Shown piece by piece: positions 36,681 to 46,129 of a stretch of 63,380 bases of DNA. Position 1 is the stretch's first letter. Each line of letters opens with the position of its first letter. The notes under the pieces were generated by a model. It saw only the letters and a program-made list of their open reading frames with translations. It did not search any database and was not told the origin of the DNA. This DNA comes from Desulfobulbaceae bacterium (GTDB taxonomy: Bacteria; Desulfobacterota; Desulfobulbia; Desulfobulbales; Desulfocapsaceae). Where the stretch lies: positions 1 to 63,380 of the forward strand of contig JAGXHG010000009.1 of the NCBI GenBank assembly GCA_024636345.1, written 5' to 3'. The position numbers and the translations under genes are program-made.

Positions 36681-36921
36681 AATAATCCTCGCGCGTCATG
36701 ATTCCACTTCTGCCGAGTAATCTTGCCACCATAATGACGACCGCACAGGACCCAAGGCCAAAGAGAGACCAGAATCCTGGAATCATCTTTTCAGCCCATG
36801 TATGCGCATGGCTGGTGTCAATGGTCAGGCTCCAGATTACTATGAGGACGATACCACCATAGCAGCAATATTTAACCGTCTGTAACCGGTCTCTTAGATA
36901 ATCGATAAAATTGACAATCAT
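36670..36921 (-). CDS. Small membrane protein in nuo operon
   Basis: An 83-residue protein with two predicted TM helices (about residues 20-36 and 50-67). I do not recognise its family. It overlaps both neighbours (4 nt with the upstream antiporter gene, 11 nt with the downstream one), so it is almost certainly translated as part of the operon. It may be an accessory membrane-arm subunit joining the two antiporter-like proteins. Confidence 0.75.
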   Translation of the reverse strand: MIVNFIDYLRDRLQTVKYCCYGGIVLIVIWSLTIDTSHAHTWAEKMIPGFWSLFGLGSCAVVIMVARLLGRSGIMTREDYYDN

Positions 36922-38399
36922 CCTGTCACCACCTTAACAAATTGCATCATAAAGTTTGGAAAGATACCAAGAAGGACAGAGACTGTACATGCAATAAGAA
37001 TAGGGATCAGCATGGACAAGGGCGCCTCTTTGATACCTTGGAACGTTTCACCTTCCGGTCGTTTACCGAAAAAGGCCTTAATGGTAATGGGAGCGAAATA
37101 TCCGACATTGAGCATGGTGCTGGCGATAAGAATGAGCAGTATCCCCATTTGATGGGCCTGAATTGATCCCACCAGCAGATTCCATTTGGTGACAAATCCG
37201 CCAACAGGTGGGGCGCCAATCATGGAGAGTGAGGCAATAGCAAAGGCCCCAAAGGTAAAGGGCATAGTCTTTCCCAATCCTCCCATATCCGAGATATCTT
37301 TTTTATGGGCGGCGATATAAATTGCGCCTGCGCAAAAGAAGAGGGTGATCTTGGCAAAGGCATGATTGACAATATGGATCAGCCCGCCATCAATGCCTGC
37401 TGGTGTGAGGAGTGCCACACCCATTATGATATAAGAGAGCTGGCTGATGGTTGAATAGGCCAACCGCTCCTTGAGGTTGTTTTTGGACAGGGCCAGGACT
37501 GAAGCCATGATCACGGTAAATCCCACAAAGTAGGCAGTTGGAATTCCAAGATTCAAGGCATGCATGGTATCTACCCCGAAGACGTAGAGCATTACTCTGG
37601 TGGTGCAAAAGACACCAACCTTAACAACGGCCACGGCATGGAGCAGAGCTGAAACGGGAGTGGGTGCGACCATGGCACCTGGCAGCCAGTGATGAAATGG
37701 CATGATCCCGTTTTTGGCAAAACCGAAAAGACAGAAAACGTAGAGCATGATAACCAGGCCATGATTGACATCTGGCGGGAATATACCTGTTGAGATATTG
37801 GGGGCAAAATCAAGGGTCCCGGTCAGGACATAAATCAGGATCAGGGCGGGCAACAGAAATGCCTTGGCGGTGGTTGTCAGATAGACAATGTATTTACGGG
37901 CACCATTGTACCCTTCTGCGTCCTGATGATGGGCAACAAGGGGGTAAGTACAGATCGATACGATTTCGTAGAAGAGATAAAGGGTAAAAAGGTTGTCAGA
38001 GAAAGCGACCCCGATTGCCCCAAAGATTGATAGGGCAAAACAGGCATTGAATCTAGTCTGTGCATGCTCGTTGTGGGCCCTCATATATCCCATGGAGTAG
38101 AAGACGGCAATAGTCCACAGCGATGATGCCACCAAGGCAAAGATCATGGACATGGCGTCGGCCCGAAGGGTGACAGTAACTCCTGGAAGGATGCTGAACA
38201 TGTGGAAGATCAGGGTCTTACCTGAAAGTACAGTCGGGATCATTGAGGCGACAAGTAAAAACAGGATGATTGAGGCAACACATGAAACACCTTCTCTGAT
38301 GTTTTCATTTTTCCCCATAAACATGACGCCCAGAGTACCAACGAGTGGCACGAGGAGTGTTACGAGAAGTTTAGCGGAACTGACCGTTGTTATATCCAT
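36918..38399 (-). CDS. NuoL/MrpD-like proton antiporter subunit
   Basis: A 493-residue membrane protein with about 14 TM helices, closest in motif to MrpD/HyfB-type subunits. The Glu in TLYLFYEIVSICTYPLV, the Lys in FGFAKNGIMPFHHWLPGAM and the His/Lys pair in SALLHAVAVVKVGVF are all conserved. It should be pump-competent. It lies 17 nt after nuoK. It is shorter than canonical NuoL and lacks a clear lateral helix. Confidence 0.9.
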   Translation of the reverse strand: MDITTVSSAKLLVTLLVPLVGTLGVMFMGKNENIREGVSCVASIILFLLVASMIPTVLSGKTLIFHMFSILPGVTVTLRADAMSMIFALVASSLWTIAVFYSMGYMRAHNEHAQTRFNACFALSIFGAIGVAFSDNLFTLYLFYEIVSICTYPLVAHHQDAEGYNGARKYIVYLTTTAKAFLLPALILIYVLTGTLDFAPNISTGIFPPDVNHGLVIMLYVFCLFGFAKNGIMPFHHWLPGAMVAPTPVSALLHAVAVVKVGVFCTTRVMLYVFGVDTMHALNLGIPTAYFVGFTVIMASVLALSKNNLKERLAYSTISQLSYIIMGVALLTPAGIDGGLIHIVNHAFAKITLFFCAGAIYIAAHKKDISDMGGLGKTMPFTFGAFAIASLSMIGAPPVGGFVTKWNLLVGSIQAHQMGILLILIASTMLNVGYFAPITIKAFFGKRPEGETFQGIKEAPLSMLIPILIACTVSVLLGIFPNFMMQFVKVVTG

Positions 38400-38416
38400 G
38401 ACAGATGTTCCTTTTC

Positions 38417-38743
38417 CTAACCGTTAAGTTCGACCAGATCTTCAGTGTCGACTGATTTATAATTGCGATATACTGCGATAATTATACTGAGACCGATGGC
38501 CGCTTCAGCCGCGGCTATGGCCATAATAAACAGGGTAAAAACTTGACCCACTGTGGGATCTGGTGCGGTAAATCGGTTAAAGGCCATAAAATTAATGGAA
38601 GCTGCGGCCAGAATCAGCTCAGAAGAAATCAGCATCCCGATGAGCGTTCTATGGGTCACAATCCCATAGACTCCCATGCCAAACAAAATGGCTGCCAGAT
38701 ACAGAAAGGTATTCAGATTGTTGTATAGAGTAAGAAATGACAT
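38417..38743 (-). CDS. nuoK: NADH-quinone oxidoreductase subunit K
   Basis: A three-TM subunit of 108 residues. The two conserved membrane glutamates are in MLISSELILAAASINFMAF and AIAAAEAAIGLSI. Its start overlaps the nuoJ stop by 1 nt. Confidence 0.96.
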   Translation of the reverse strand: MSFLTLYNNLNTFLYLAAILFGMGVYGIVTHRTLIGMLISSELILAAASINFMAFNRFTAPDPTVGQVFTLFIMAIAAAEAAIGLSIIIAVYRNYKSVDTEDLVELNG

Positions 38744-39291
38744 TATTTGCTCCTCCCGGCGCGGGCGATGACCAGTGCTCCAATGATTGCAATAAGCAGG
38801 ACAATGGATATGAGTTCAAAGACCATGGAGTAACTGGTCAGAAATTGAATTCCAATCTCTTTCACTGACCCGCCATTGACCTTAGGAAGCGAGGTGAACT
38901 TTGCTCGCATCGCCATAACGATCAAGCCAATGGTGACAATACCGGCGGTAATAAATGCGAGTGGCCCTGAGAGTGGACCCGCTGGCCCATTTTTTTTATT
39001 TTCCTCAGGAGCGGCGAGCATGATGGCAAAGGCGATAGTGATGCAGACAGCTCCCACATATATGAGGATCTGCATCAATGCCACAAAGGGTGAGTTCAGA
39101 AAGTAATACAGGGCGGCTACTCCGATAAAACAGACAATAAGTCCTGCTACCGAGCGTACCAGTCTTTCTGCGGTACAGGCAATGAGCCCACCAATAAGGG
39201 TTACTGCCATCATTACAAGAAAGATCAGCCCTGTCAGGCCGTTCGCGGTGAACAGTCCTGGCGCTTCTGTTATGGCCATGGAAGGGTTCAT
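38743..39291 (-). CDS. nuoJ: NADH-quinone oxidoreductase subunit J
   Basis: A 182-residue membrane subunit with five TM helices; LYYFLNSPFVALMQILIYVGA is the typical NuoJ TM3 region. It overlaps nuoI by 4 nt. Confidence 0.94.
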   Translation of the reverse strand: MNPSMAITEAPGLFTANGLTGLIFLVMMAVTLIGGLIACTAERLVRSVAGLIVCFIGVAALYYFLNSPFVALMQILIYVGAVCITIAFAIMLAAPEENKKNGPAGPLSGPLAFITAGIVTIGLIVMAMRAKFTSLPKVNGGSVKEIGIQFLTSYSMVFELISIVLLIAIIGALVIARAGRSK

Positions 39292-39746
39292 GTGTTTCTC
39301 TCCTCCAACCGTTTAAGAAGATTAAAGTGGAAATCTTCCTTGCGCGTAGACGCAAGATTATATTCTTTTGAAAATTCTAATGCCCCAAAGTTGCAATTTT
39401 CAACACATTGACCACACAGGGAGCATTTTGTGAAATCAAGATCGTATTTGCTTAACACCTTTTTCTTTTTGATCTTACCGTCAACCTCGATCTCTATCGA
39501 GATAGAACCAAGGGTGATACATCCGGAAGGACAGGCGCGCTCGCACATTCCGCAGACGACGCATTTGGGCTTCCCTTCTTTATCGGCAATGAGCTCGATA
39601 TGTCCACGAAACCGAGCAGACATCTTGAGGGTCTGATAGGGATATTGAACAGTTACGGTTGGTTTGAAAAATTCCCGAAAGGTTATACCCATTCCAATGA
39701 GCAGACTTTTACTACCATAGAATATATCGCTGAAATATCCGCCCAT
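39288..39746 (-). CDS. nuoI: NADH-quinone oxidoreductase subunit I
   Basis: A 152-residue ferredoxin-like subunit that carries clusters N6a and N6b. Two C-x2-C-x2-C-x3-C motifs are seen: CVVCGMCERACP and CSLCGQCVENCNFGA. In the second, the residue after the last Cys is Asn where Pro is usual. It links the hydrophilic and membrane arms. It overlaps nuoJ by 4 nt and follows nuoH by 1 nt. Confidence 0.95.
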   Translation of the reverse strand: MGGYFSDIFYGSKSLLIGMGITFREFFKPTVTVQYPYQTLKMSARFRGHIELIADKEGKPKCVVCGMCERACPSGCITLGSISIEIEVDGKIKKKKVLSKYDLDFTKCSLCGQCVENCNFGALEFSKEYNLASTRKEDFHFNLLKRLEERNT

Positions 39747-39747
39747 A

Positions 39748-40734
39748 TTAGAACACCTTCAGTAATCCTGCCGTGAGAAGCAGGTTGAACAGAGATATAG
39801 GAATAAGTATTTTCCAGGACAGATTTAGCAGTCCATAGATGGTTGTTCGTGGAAAGGTCCAGCGAATCCAGATAAATGTGGCAATCAATAGATAAATTTT
39901 AAGCAGGAACCACCAGACGCCGGGAAACATACCGAAAGGACAATCCCAGCCGCCAAGGAAAAGAATTGTTGTCAGGCTGGCTCCAATGACAATATTTGCA
40001 TATTCTCCCATGAAGAAGAGTCCAAAACCCATACTGCCGTACTCGGTGTGGAAACCGGCTACAAGCTCACTCTCAGCCTCTCCTAGATCAAAAGGAGCTC
40101 GATTTGTTTCTGCAAGTGAACAGATGAAAAATATGATAAAAGAAATGGGCATTAATGGACTCTGTAGTGAGGGAAAGATGTTCCAGTGCCAGAAACCACC
40201 GGACTGGGCCATGCTGATCTCCTTGAGATCCATTGACCCAGTTGTCATAACCACGGTAATCGCTGTGATCAGCATGGGAATTTCATAGGAGACATTCTGT
40301 GATACTGCCCTGACCGATGCCATGACAGAATATTTGTTACGTGATCCCCAGCCGGCAAAGAGAATGGCCATGGCTCCCATGGAGGCAAATGCAAAGATTA
40401 CAAGGACACCAAGCTCCATATTATGGGCGGCGATTCCTTCGCTGAAGGGAATGGTGACAAAACTCATAATGGCCGGGGCCATAGCCAGCACAGGGGCAAC
40501 CATAAACAGGATTTTGTCAGCACCGCCAGGGATCATCAACTGCTTGGTCATCAGTTTGATGCCGTCAAGGGGTGGCTGCAGAAGTCCGAAAGGACCATTG
40601 ATATTTGGACCTGGACGGCGCTGAATTCGGGCTGCTCCTCTGCGCTCAGCCCAAACCAGATAGGCGGCGTTGACAGCGGCAAAGGCGATGGCTATCACCA
40701 CAGCAACTATGACATTTAATAATGTTAAACTCAT
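39748..40734 (-). CDS. nuoH: NADH-quinone oxidoreductase subunit H
   Basis: A 328-residue subunit with eight TM helices that forms the quinone pocket with NuoB and NuoD. ERRGAARIQRRPGPNINGPFG and AETNRAPFDLGEAESELVAGFHTEY are the family signatures. It lies 74 nt after nuoD, and the nuoG gene normally found between them is missing. Confidence 0.97.
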   Translation of the reverse strand: MSLTLLNVIVAVVIAIAFAAVNAAYLVWAERRGAARIQRRPGPNINGPFGLLQPPLDGIKLMTKQLMIPGGADKILFMVAPVLAMAPAIMSFVTIPFSEGIAAHNMELGVLVIFAFASMGAMAILFAGWGSRNKYSVMASVRAVSQNVSYEIPMLITAITVVMTTGSMDLKEISMAQSGGFWHWNIFPSLQSPLMPISFIIFFICSLAETNRAPFDLGEAESELVAGFHTEYGSMGFGLFFMGEYANIVIGASLTTILFLGGWDCPFGMFPGVWWFLLKIYLLIATFIWIRWTFPRTTIYGLLNLSWKILIPISLFNLLLTAGLLKVF

Positions 40735-40808
40735 TGAGCTTCTCCCTTATTCCACTTCTCAATCAAATGGTAAGTTTTTACGGTCAATTTTCTGATTAAG
40801 AAATGAAA

Positions 40809-41927
40809 TTACCTGTCTATTTCTGGTATTACGAGGTCCAGACTTCCCATAAATGCAAGGGCATCCATTATCAACATCCCTTCGCATGCTTCATCAAAGA
40901 GGTGCATATTCGAATATGTTGGTGAGCGTAGTTTCAGGCGGTAGGCATTTTTATCACCATCACTGACGATTCTGATGCCAAAACTGCCGCGTGCGGTTTC
41001 CACTGCCTGATAGTAATCACCGACTGGAAGCTTGATGTTTTTTGGTTTCTTCTCAGCCATGATGGGGCCGTCGGGTAATGTTTCCAAACCCTGTTCAATG
41101 ATTCGCAGTGATTGTTCCATCTCGTCCATTCGCACCTTGTAACGGGCCAATGAATCGCATTCGTGATATACCGGGACATCAAAATCAAACTCAGGATAGA
41201 CGGAATAGGGCTCATTCTTACGGACATCAAAGTTGATTCCAGAGCCTCTGGCAACCGGGCCAGTGGCTCCGTATTTGCGGCACATCTCAGCCGAAACAGG
41301 GGCGATTCCTTCCAGTCGTTTTTGGAAGATGATGTTCCCAGACACCAAGGCGTCATATTTTTTGAGAGATTTTCGCATCCGGGGGATAAAACGTTTAGCT
41401 GCTTCAATAAAATCATCGTCTACATCATTGTAGAGGCCACCAAATCGGTAATAGCAATACGTTAAACGAGCACCGGTTACGGCCTCCAGCATATCAAGAA
41501 TATGTTCACGATCCTGAATGGCGTACATGAGAGGACTGAAGCCGCCAAGGTCCATGACAAAGGCGCCAAACCAGAAGAGGTGGGATGCCACTCGATTCAG
41601 TTCAACAGTGATGGCCCGGATATACTCAGCGCGTTCCGGAACTTCAATGCCAGCAGCGCGTTCTATGGCCAGGACGTGGCCATGGGTATATCCTAAAGCA
41701 CCAAGGTAATCCAGACGGCTTAAGTTAGGAAGATACTGGGCATAAGTCCTGTTCTCGCCCATTTTTTCGTGCATGCGGTGAACATAGCCAAGGACGGTTT
41801 CTGCCTTGACAATATATTCACCATCCATTTGCATTTTGACCCTGAGAACACCGTGAGTTGCTGGATGCTGTGGGCCTACATTCAGGAGGAATGTCTCGTC
41901 CGGTCGGAGTTGAATTGGAGCGCTCAT
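40809..41927 (-). CDS. nuoD: NADH-quinone oxidoreductase subunit D
   Basis: A 372-residue 49-kDa-type quinone-binding subunit. NVGPQHPATHGVLR is at the N-terminus and the chain ends in DLVIPEIDR, with the conserved terminal Arg. It is separate from nuoC and overlaps it by 4 nt. Confidence 0.97.
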   Translation of the reverse strand: MSAPIQLRPDETFLLNVGPQHPATHGVLRVKMQMDGEYIVKAETVLGYVHRMHEKMGENRTYAQYLPNLSRLDYLGALGYTHGHVLAIERAAGIEVPERAEYIRAITVELNRVASHLFWFGAFVMDLGGFSPLMYAIQDREHILDMLEAVTGARLTYCYYRFGGLYNDVDDDFIEAAKRFIPRMRKSLKKYDALVSGNIIFQKRLEGIAPVSAEMCRKYGATGPVARGSGINFDVRKNEPYSVYPEFDFDVPVYHECDSLARYKVRMDEMEQSLRIIEQGLETLPDGPIMAEKKPKNIKLPVGDYYQAVETARGSFGIRIVSDGDKNAYRLKLRSPTYSNMHLFDEACEGMLIMDALAFMGSLDLVIPEIDR

Positions 41928-42412
41928 GCCTTGAAATCCTTTAAGAGTGGATGGAAATCTGCATCTTCAGGAAGGAGCAGGGGAACAAGGTGTGGGTGAC
42001 CCGCAAATTTTATACCAAAAAAATCGTGGGTCTCACGTTCATGCCAGTTTGCTCCGGCGTATATTGTGGAGATGGTGGGGACTTCTGGCTTGTCGCGAGG
42101 TATCCTGGTGCGGATAACCACTCTGCAGGCGTCAAAATCGTAACGGGAAAAGTCATAAATAACTTCCAGTTGGTTCTCTTTGATCCAGTCTACCCCGGTG
42201 ATACTTTCAATAAAAAACCCGCCTTCATCAAGGATAGTGACTGCTGCAAGAAGTTGAGCTGCATCAACCTGAGCATCAAGATGGTATCCATGGGTTTTGT
42301 AATCACGAGTGAGAACACCATTACCCCTGGGGGTACCAGCCTCAGCTTCATCTGCTGGAACAGATCCGGCAAAGAGTGCTTGCAGTGCTTGTTGTGTTGT
42401 TTCTAATATCAT
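41924..42412 (-). CDS. nuoC: NADH-quinone oxidoreductase subunit C
   Basis: A 162-residue 30-kDa-type subunit. YDFSRYDFDACRVVIRTRIPRDKPEVPTI is followed by the signature WHERETHDFFGIKFAGHPHL. The N-terminal 45 residues vary. It is translationally coupled to nuoD. An 82-nt gap separates it from nuoB. Confidence 0.95.
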   Translation of the reverse strand: MILETTQQALQALFAGSVPADEAEAGTPRGNGVLTRDYKTHGYHLDAQVDAAQLLAAVTILDEGGFFIESITGVDWIKENQLEVIYDFSRYDFDACRVVIRTRIPRDKPEVPTISTIYAGANWHERETHDFFGIKFAGHPHLVPLLLPEDADFHPLLKDFKA

Positions 42413-42494
42413 GATTCTGTGGCTCCGGAGGAGTGTGAAGCGTTTTAGTGAATGACTTTATTATATTTAATGTGGCCTTGAAAACGTAATTAAT

Positions 42495-43034
42495 TTATAC
42501 AGCCTCAGGGTTTTTCCATCTTTTCCAACCAGAAATCTTATGCTCGAGTTCAATAATACCCTGCAGAAGTGCCTCTGGTCGTGGCGGACATCCAGGGACA
42601 TAAACATCAACCGGTAAAAACTGGTCGGCACCCAGAACAATGCCATACTGTCCTTCAAAGGCAAAAGGACCACCTGATATCGCGCAGTTGCCGAGTGCCA
42701 TAACCCATTTTGGTTCAGGCATCTGGTCGTAGAGGGTCTTGATGCCCGGTTGCATTTTTTTTGAGATAGTGCCGGCCACAATCATCACATCACTTTGTCG
42801 TGGTGAGGGACGAAAAACTTCAGCACCGAAGCGCGACATGTCAAATCTGGCACAGCCTGTTGCCATCATTTCAATGGCGCAGCATGCCAAGCCGAAGGTA
42901 AGGGGCCATAAGGAATTTGCCCGGCCAAGATTAATCAGTTTGTCGGCGATGGCAAACTGAACGAGTGATGAAGGTACTGCTTCTACTGGTGAAGGTACGT
43001 TTTGCGTTCCCACTTGAATACTCCCTTGATCCAT
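42495..43034 (-). CDS. nuoB: NADH-quinone oxidoreductase subunit B
   Basis: A 179-residue subunit that carries cluster N2. Ligands are the tandem Cys in [12 protein letters not shown], Cys in GNCAISGG and Cys in VPGCPPRPE. The ATG start gives a 52-nt overlap with nuoA. An in-frame GTG at 43013, preceded by AAGGGAG at a good distance, is a likely true start. Confidence 0.95.
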   Translation of the reverse strand: MDQGSIQVGTQNVPSPVEAVPSSLVQFAIADKLINLGRANSLWPLTFGLACCAIEMMATGCARFDMSRFGAEVFRPSPRQSDVMIVAGTISKKMQPGIKTLYDQMPEPKWVMALGNCAISGGPFAFEGQYGIVLGADQFLPVDVYVPGCPPRPEALLQGIIELEHKISGWKRWKNPEAV

Positions 43035-43408
43035 GCGTATACGATTGCGAGCGATAAAATTCCGACAAAGATTACAACTTCTACAAAATCCCTATAGGCA
43101 AACATCTCGTTGTTGTAAGCGAGGGCGACCGGAAAAAGAAAAAGAACATCCACATCAAAGGCAAGAAAGATGAGGGCGTAGAGAAAAAAAACAACGCCGT
43201 AACGAACCCAGCTGTCACCGATAGGCGGCATACCGCATTCAATGAACTGCTTGTTTCTATTTTCGAATTGACGGGTGCCGCGAGGCATGAGGAGGTAAAC
43301 AATGGCGATGGGGCCTAAGGCAAAGGCAAGTCCGCCCAGGGTGAAGGCCGCGATCCAGAGAACGTTGTCGCGGTAAAGAAAGTCTGAAAATTGAAACTCC
43401 ATATTCAT
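42983..43408 (-). CDS. nuoA: NADH-quinone oxidoreductase subunit A
   Basis: The first gene of the operon, encoding a 141-residue three-TM subunit. [23 protein letters not shown] and [18 protein letters not shown] are the family signatures. The operon continues nuoBCDHIJK, two antiporter-like genes, nuoM and nuoN, with no nuoE, nuoF or nuoG. It should therefore accept electrons from a donor other than NADH, such as ferredoxin, if built from these genes alone. Confidence 0.96.
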   Translation of the reverse strand: MNMEFQFSDFLYRDNVLWIAAFTLGGLAFALGPIAIVYLLMPRGTRQFENRNKQFIECGMPPIGDSWVRYGVVFFLYALIFLAFDVDVLFLFPVALAYNNEMFAYRDFVEVVIFVGILSLAIVYAWIKGVFKWERKTYLHQ

Positions 43409-43490
43409 GCTCCTGATGTTGATTGAACAATCAGTCCTTCATTAATGTCTGACTTTATAATGAAGGACGGAGAGCTTGTCAATTGAATAA

Positions 43491-43504
43491 TGAATGGTCA
43501 TTCA
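43491..43504. promoter_or_regulatory. 14-bp palindromic operator candidate between nuoA and lysR
   Basis: TGAATGGTCATTCA is a perfect palindrome in the divergent region, 83 nt before nuoA and 165 nt before lysR. The style resembles TetR-family operators, but no such regulator is adjacent. LysR boxes usually have a T-N11-A pattern, which this lacks. Confidence 0.35.
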
Positions 43505-43567
43505 TCTCAATGTGAGTGATTACTTATTTAATTTCATAGGAATATTTATTGATTAGGGAGAACATCC

Positions 43568-43618
43568 ATGAAAACTATTGAGAAAAAGTATATACGTGAT
43601 AAAGTGACAAATCCCTAA
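43568..43618 (+). CDS. Possible 16-codon leader peptide upstream of lysR
   Basis: An ATG with AGGGAG 7 nt upstream opens a frame MKTIEKKYIRDKVTNP ending in TAA. The inverted repeat GATTAGGGA (43551-43559) and TCCCTAATC (43612-43620) pairs the ribosome binding site with the end of this frame. It may be a regulatory leader for lysR, 50 nt downstream. The frame is short enough to be chance. Confidence 0.25.
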   Translation: MKTIEKKYIRDKVTNP

Positions 43619-43668
43619 TCTAAAAAAAAGATAATTTTTATCAGCAATATTGAATAAGGAAGAAATAG

Positions 43669-44661
43669 ATGTCTATCACCTTGAGACAATTGGAAATATT
43701 TATTGCAGTAGCAGAGACTGCCCAGGTTACCAAGGCGAGCAAAAAATTATTTGTGACCCAATCGGCTGTGAGCATGGCCCTGGCTGAACTTGAAAATCAA
43801 CTTGCCGGTGCGCTATTTGATCGTCATGGCCGCAGCCTGTTGTTGAATGAGCGGGGACGATATCTGTTACCCCTGGCCAAGGAGATTGTCTGTCAGGTTG
43901 GCAATGTGGAGAGTATCATGTCCGAGAAGAATGACGAGCTTACCGGGCATATTAATATCGTGGCCAGTACCACCATTGGTGACTATCTCCTCCCTTATTT
44001 GATTGGTGCCTTCAAGCGGATGCATGCTCATGTGGGTATTAACATGCTTGTTCATCATACCCGTTATGCTGAAACTCTTATTCAGGAGGGAAAGGCGGAT
44101 ATCGGTTTTGTTGAAGGCCCGGTAAAATCCCTCGATACTATTATTCGTCCGTGGTTTAAAGACGAGCTGGTGATCCTGATTGGTCCTGGCGATCCCCTTG
44201 CCGGCAATGAAATCTTTGATGTGAAGACAGATTTTAAAAATACCCGCTGGATTATGCGGGAAGAGGGATCAGGGACGGTTGCTATATTTCGTGAAAAGAT
44301 GAAGGCCTATCTTGATCAGATTTCTGTAATCATGGAGATGGGCCATCCCGAGGCAATTAAGCGGGCTGTTGAATCAGGGGTAGGTATTGCCTGTCTTTCT
44401 TCGTTGACGGTTTGTCGGGAAGTTGAGCATGGTTGGTTGAAAAGTCTGAAGGTGGAAGGGGTTGACATGCATCGACAGTTGCAGATAATTTCCCGAAAAG
44501 GTCAGGTTATGAGTGATGCCCTGGCCGAGTTTCTCGCCTTCTGTGATGTGATGTCCACCTGTAGTGCCAGCAGGGCCTGTCTCTCTTCGCCATGGAAACT
44601 CCAGTCTTTGCTGGCAAAACAATCCTTGTTGAGCAAACAGTTGTTGAGCTTAAAGAAGTAA
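43669..44661 (+). CDS. LysR-family transcriptional regulator
   Basis: A 330-residue regulator. The N-terminal winged helix (LRQLEIFIAVAETAQVTKASKKLFVTQ in three pieces) is followed by a substrate-binding fold (IVASTTIGDYLLPYLIGAFK). It resembles the CysL/CbbR-like group. The last 35 residues (Ser/Leu/Lys-rich) are an unusual extension. Its target may be the divergent nuo operon or itself; the effector is unknown. Confidence 0.92.
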   Translation: MSITLRQLEIFIAVAETAQVTKASKKLFVTQSAVSMALAELENQLAGALFDRHGRSLLLNERGRYLLPLAKEIVCQVGNVESIMSEKNDELTGHINIVASTTIGDYLLPYLIGAFKRMHAHVGINMLVHHTRYAETLIQEGKADIGFVEGPVKSLDTIIRPWFKDELVILIGPGDPLAGNEIFDVKTDFKNTRWIMREEGSGTVAIFREKMKAYLDQISVIMEMGHPEAIKRAVESGVGIACLSSLTVCREVEHGWLKSLKVEGVDMHRQLQIISRKGQVMSDALAEFLAFCDVMSTCSASRACLSSPWKLQSLLAKQSLLSKQLLSLKK

Positions 44662-44721
44662 TTACCTGGCTGCAGAGATTGCAGGCAGAAGGGGTAGATT
44701 GACAGATTTATTTTTGAAGGG

Positions 44722-44768
44722 AAAAAAAACCGGTTACAGAAGAGTAATTCTGCAACCGGTTTTTTTTT
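44722..44768. terminator. Bidirectional terminator between lysR and aspC
   Basis: AAACCGGTTACAGAA (44727-44741) pairs with TTCTGCAACCGGTTT (44748-44762) with one mismatch. An eight-A run on the left and T-run on the right serve the convergent genes. Confidence 0.88.
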
Positions 44769-44777
44769 GTGTACGTA

Positions 44778-45989
44778 TTATCCTTCCAGGCTGGCTAGTG
44801 CATTTTTGATTCTTCCCATTCCATCTTTAATGATATCCATGGAGGTGGCAAAGGAGAAGCGGACAAAGTCGTCGGCCCCGAAGGCGGCACCAGGTACAGA
44901 GGCTACTTTTGCCTCGTCGAGGAAGTAGTCGGCCAGATCCACTGAGTTGTTAATGACCTTGCCGTTGAATCTTTTTCCAAAATATGTGGAGAAATTGGGG
45001 AAGACATAGAAGGCTCCCTTGGGATTGACGCAAGTGACCCCTTCGATTGAGCGCAGGTCTTCAACAAAAAAGTCCCGCCTGGGAAGAAAAGCCTTGAGCA
45101 TGGTTTCCGGGAAATCCTGGGGGCCGGTGACTGCGGCAAGTGCGGCCTTCTGGGAAATGGATGAGGGGTTGGATGTTGATTGACCCTGGATTTTGTTCAT
45201 GGCCGCGATGATATGTTTCGGGCCGGCAGTCCAGCCGATCCGCCATCCTGTCATGGCAAAGGATTTTGAGACTCCGTTCAGAATCAGGGTCTGCTCCTTT
45301 AATCTGTCGTCCACCTCAAGGATATGAGGAAGCTCGGTGTCCATATAGGTGATAGTGTCATAAATGTCATCGGTTATGATCAGCCAGCCGTTTTCCAGAG
45401 CCATTTTGGCAATGGCCTGCAGGGCCTCGATTGAAAAAACTGAGCCTGTGGGGTTGGAGGGTGAGTTGATGATGATGGCTCGGGTTTTGCTGGTGGCATA
45501 TTTATGGAGGATTTCCGGGTTGAGGTCAAAATTGTCCTGTTCCAGAAGAGGTACCAGAACCGGGGTGCCGCCTGCCAGCTGTACCATGGGTGGATATGAG
45601 ACCCAGTAGGGAGTGGGAATGAGAACCTCATCTCCTGGATTTATTACTGCCTGGAACATGTTGTAGAGGCCATGCTTCCCGCCGCAGGCGACCTGGATCT
45701 CCTCCATCGCATAGGAGAGTCCTTTGTCTACCTTTATGCGTTGGCAGATGGCTTCACGTAATTCTGGCATGCCGGGAACTGCGGTATATCTGGTGAATCC
45801 CTCATCGATGGCTTTTTTCCCTGCTTCACAGACATGGGGCGGGGTGTCAAAGTCGGGTTCGCCGACGCTGAAATTCAGGATGTCAGCGCCTGCAGCCTTC
45901 AGTGCCTTGGCCTTTGCATTTACGGCAAGGGTTGGAGATGGCTTGATATTGATAACTCTGTCTGCCAGGGTGATGATTGGAGAGCTCAT
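44778..45989 (-). CDS. aspC: Class I pyridoxal-phosphate aminotransferase (aspartate type)
   Basis: A 403-residue aminotransferase of the AspC 1-beta group. The PLP lysine is in NGVSKSFAMTGWRIGW. Asn and Asp contacts lie in NSPSNPTGSVF and ITDDIYDTITY. It probably transfers amino groups between aspartate and 2-oxoglutarate. It is a single gene with the terminator right after its stop. Confidence 0.93.
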   Translation of the reverse strand: MSSPIITLADRVINIKPSPTLAVNAKAKALKAAGADILNFSVGEPDFDTPPHVCEAGKKAIDEGFTRYTAVPGMPELREAICQRIKVDKGLSYAMEEIQVACGGKHGLYNMFQAVINPGDEVLIPTPYWVSYPPMVQLAGGTPVLVPLLEQDNFDLNPEILHKYATSKTRAIIINSPSNPTGSVFSIEALQAIAKMALENGWLIITDDIYDTITYMDTELPHILEVDDRLKEQTLILNGVSKSFAMTGWRIGWTAGPKHIIAAMNKIQGQSTSNPSSISQKAALAAVTGPQDFPETMLKAFLPRRDFFVEDLRSIEGVTCVNPKGAFYVFPNFSTYFGKRFNGKVINNSVDLADYFLDEAKVASVPGAAFGADDFVRFSFATSMDIIKDGMGRIKNALASLEG

Positions 45990-46129
45990 TTTAGGATCCT
46001 GTTGAAAAAAGAGTAGTGAAGGGTAAGTCTGTAAAAGCAGTTAAGTATATTTATAAAATTCATTTTTATTCCTGTACCTGTTTCATTTCCTTTTGGCAAC
46101 AGGAAAAAATGGAAAAGTGAAATGGTCGG

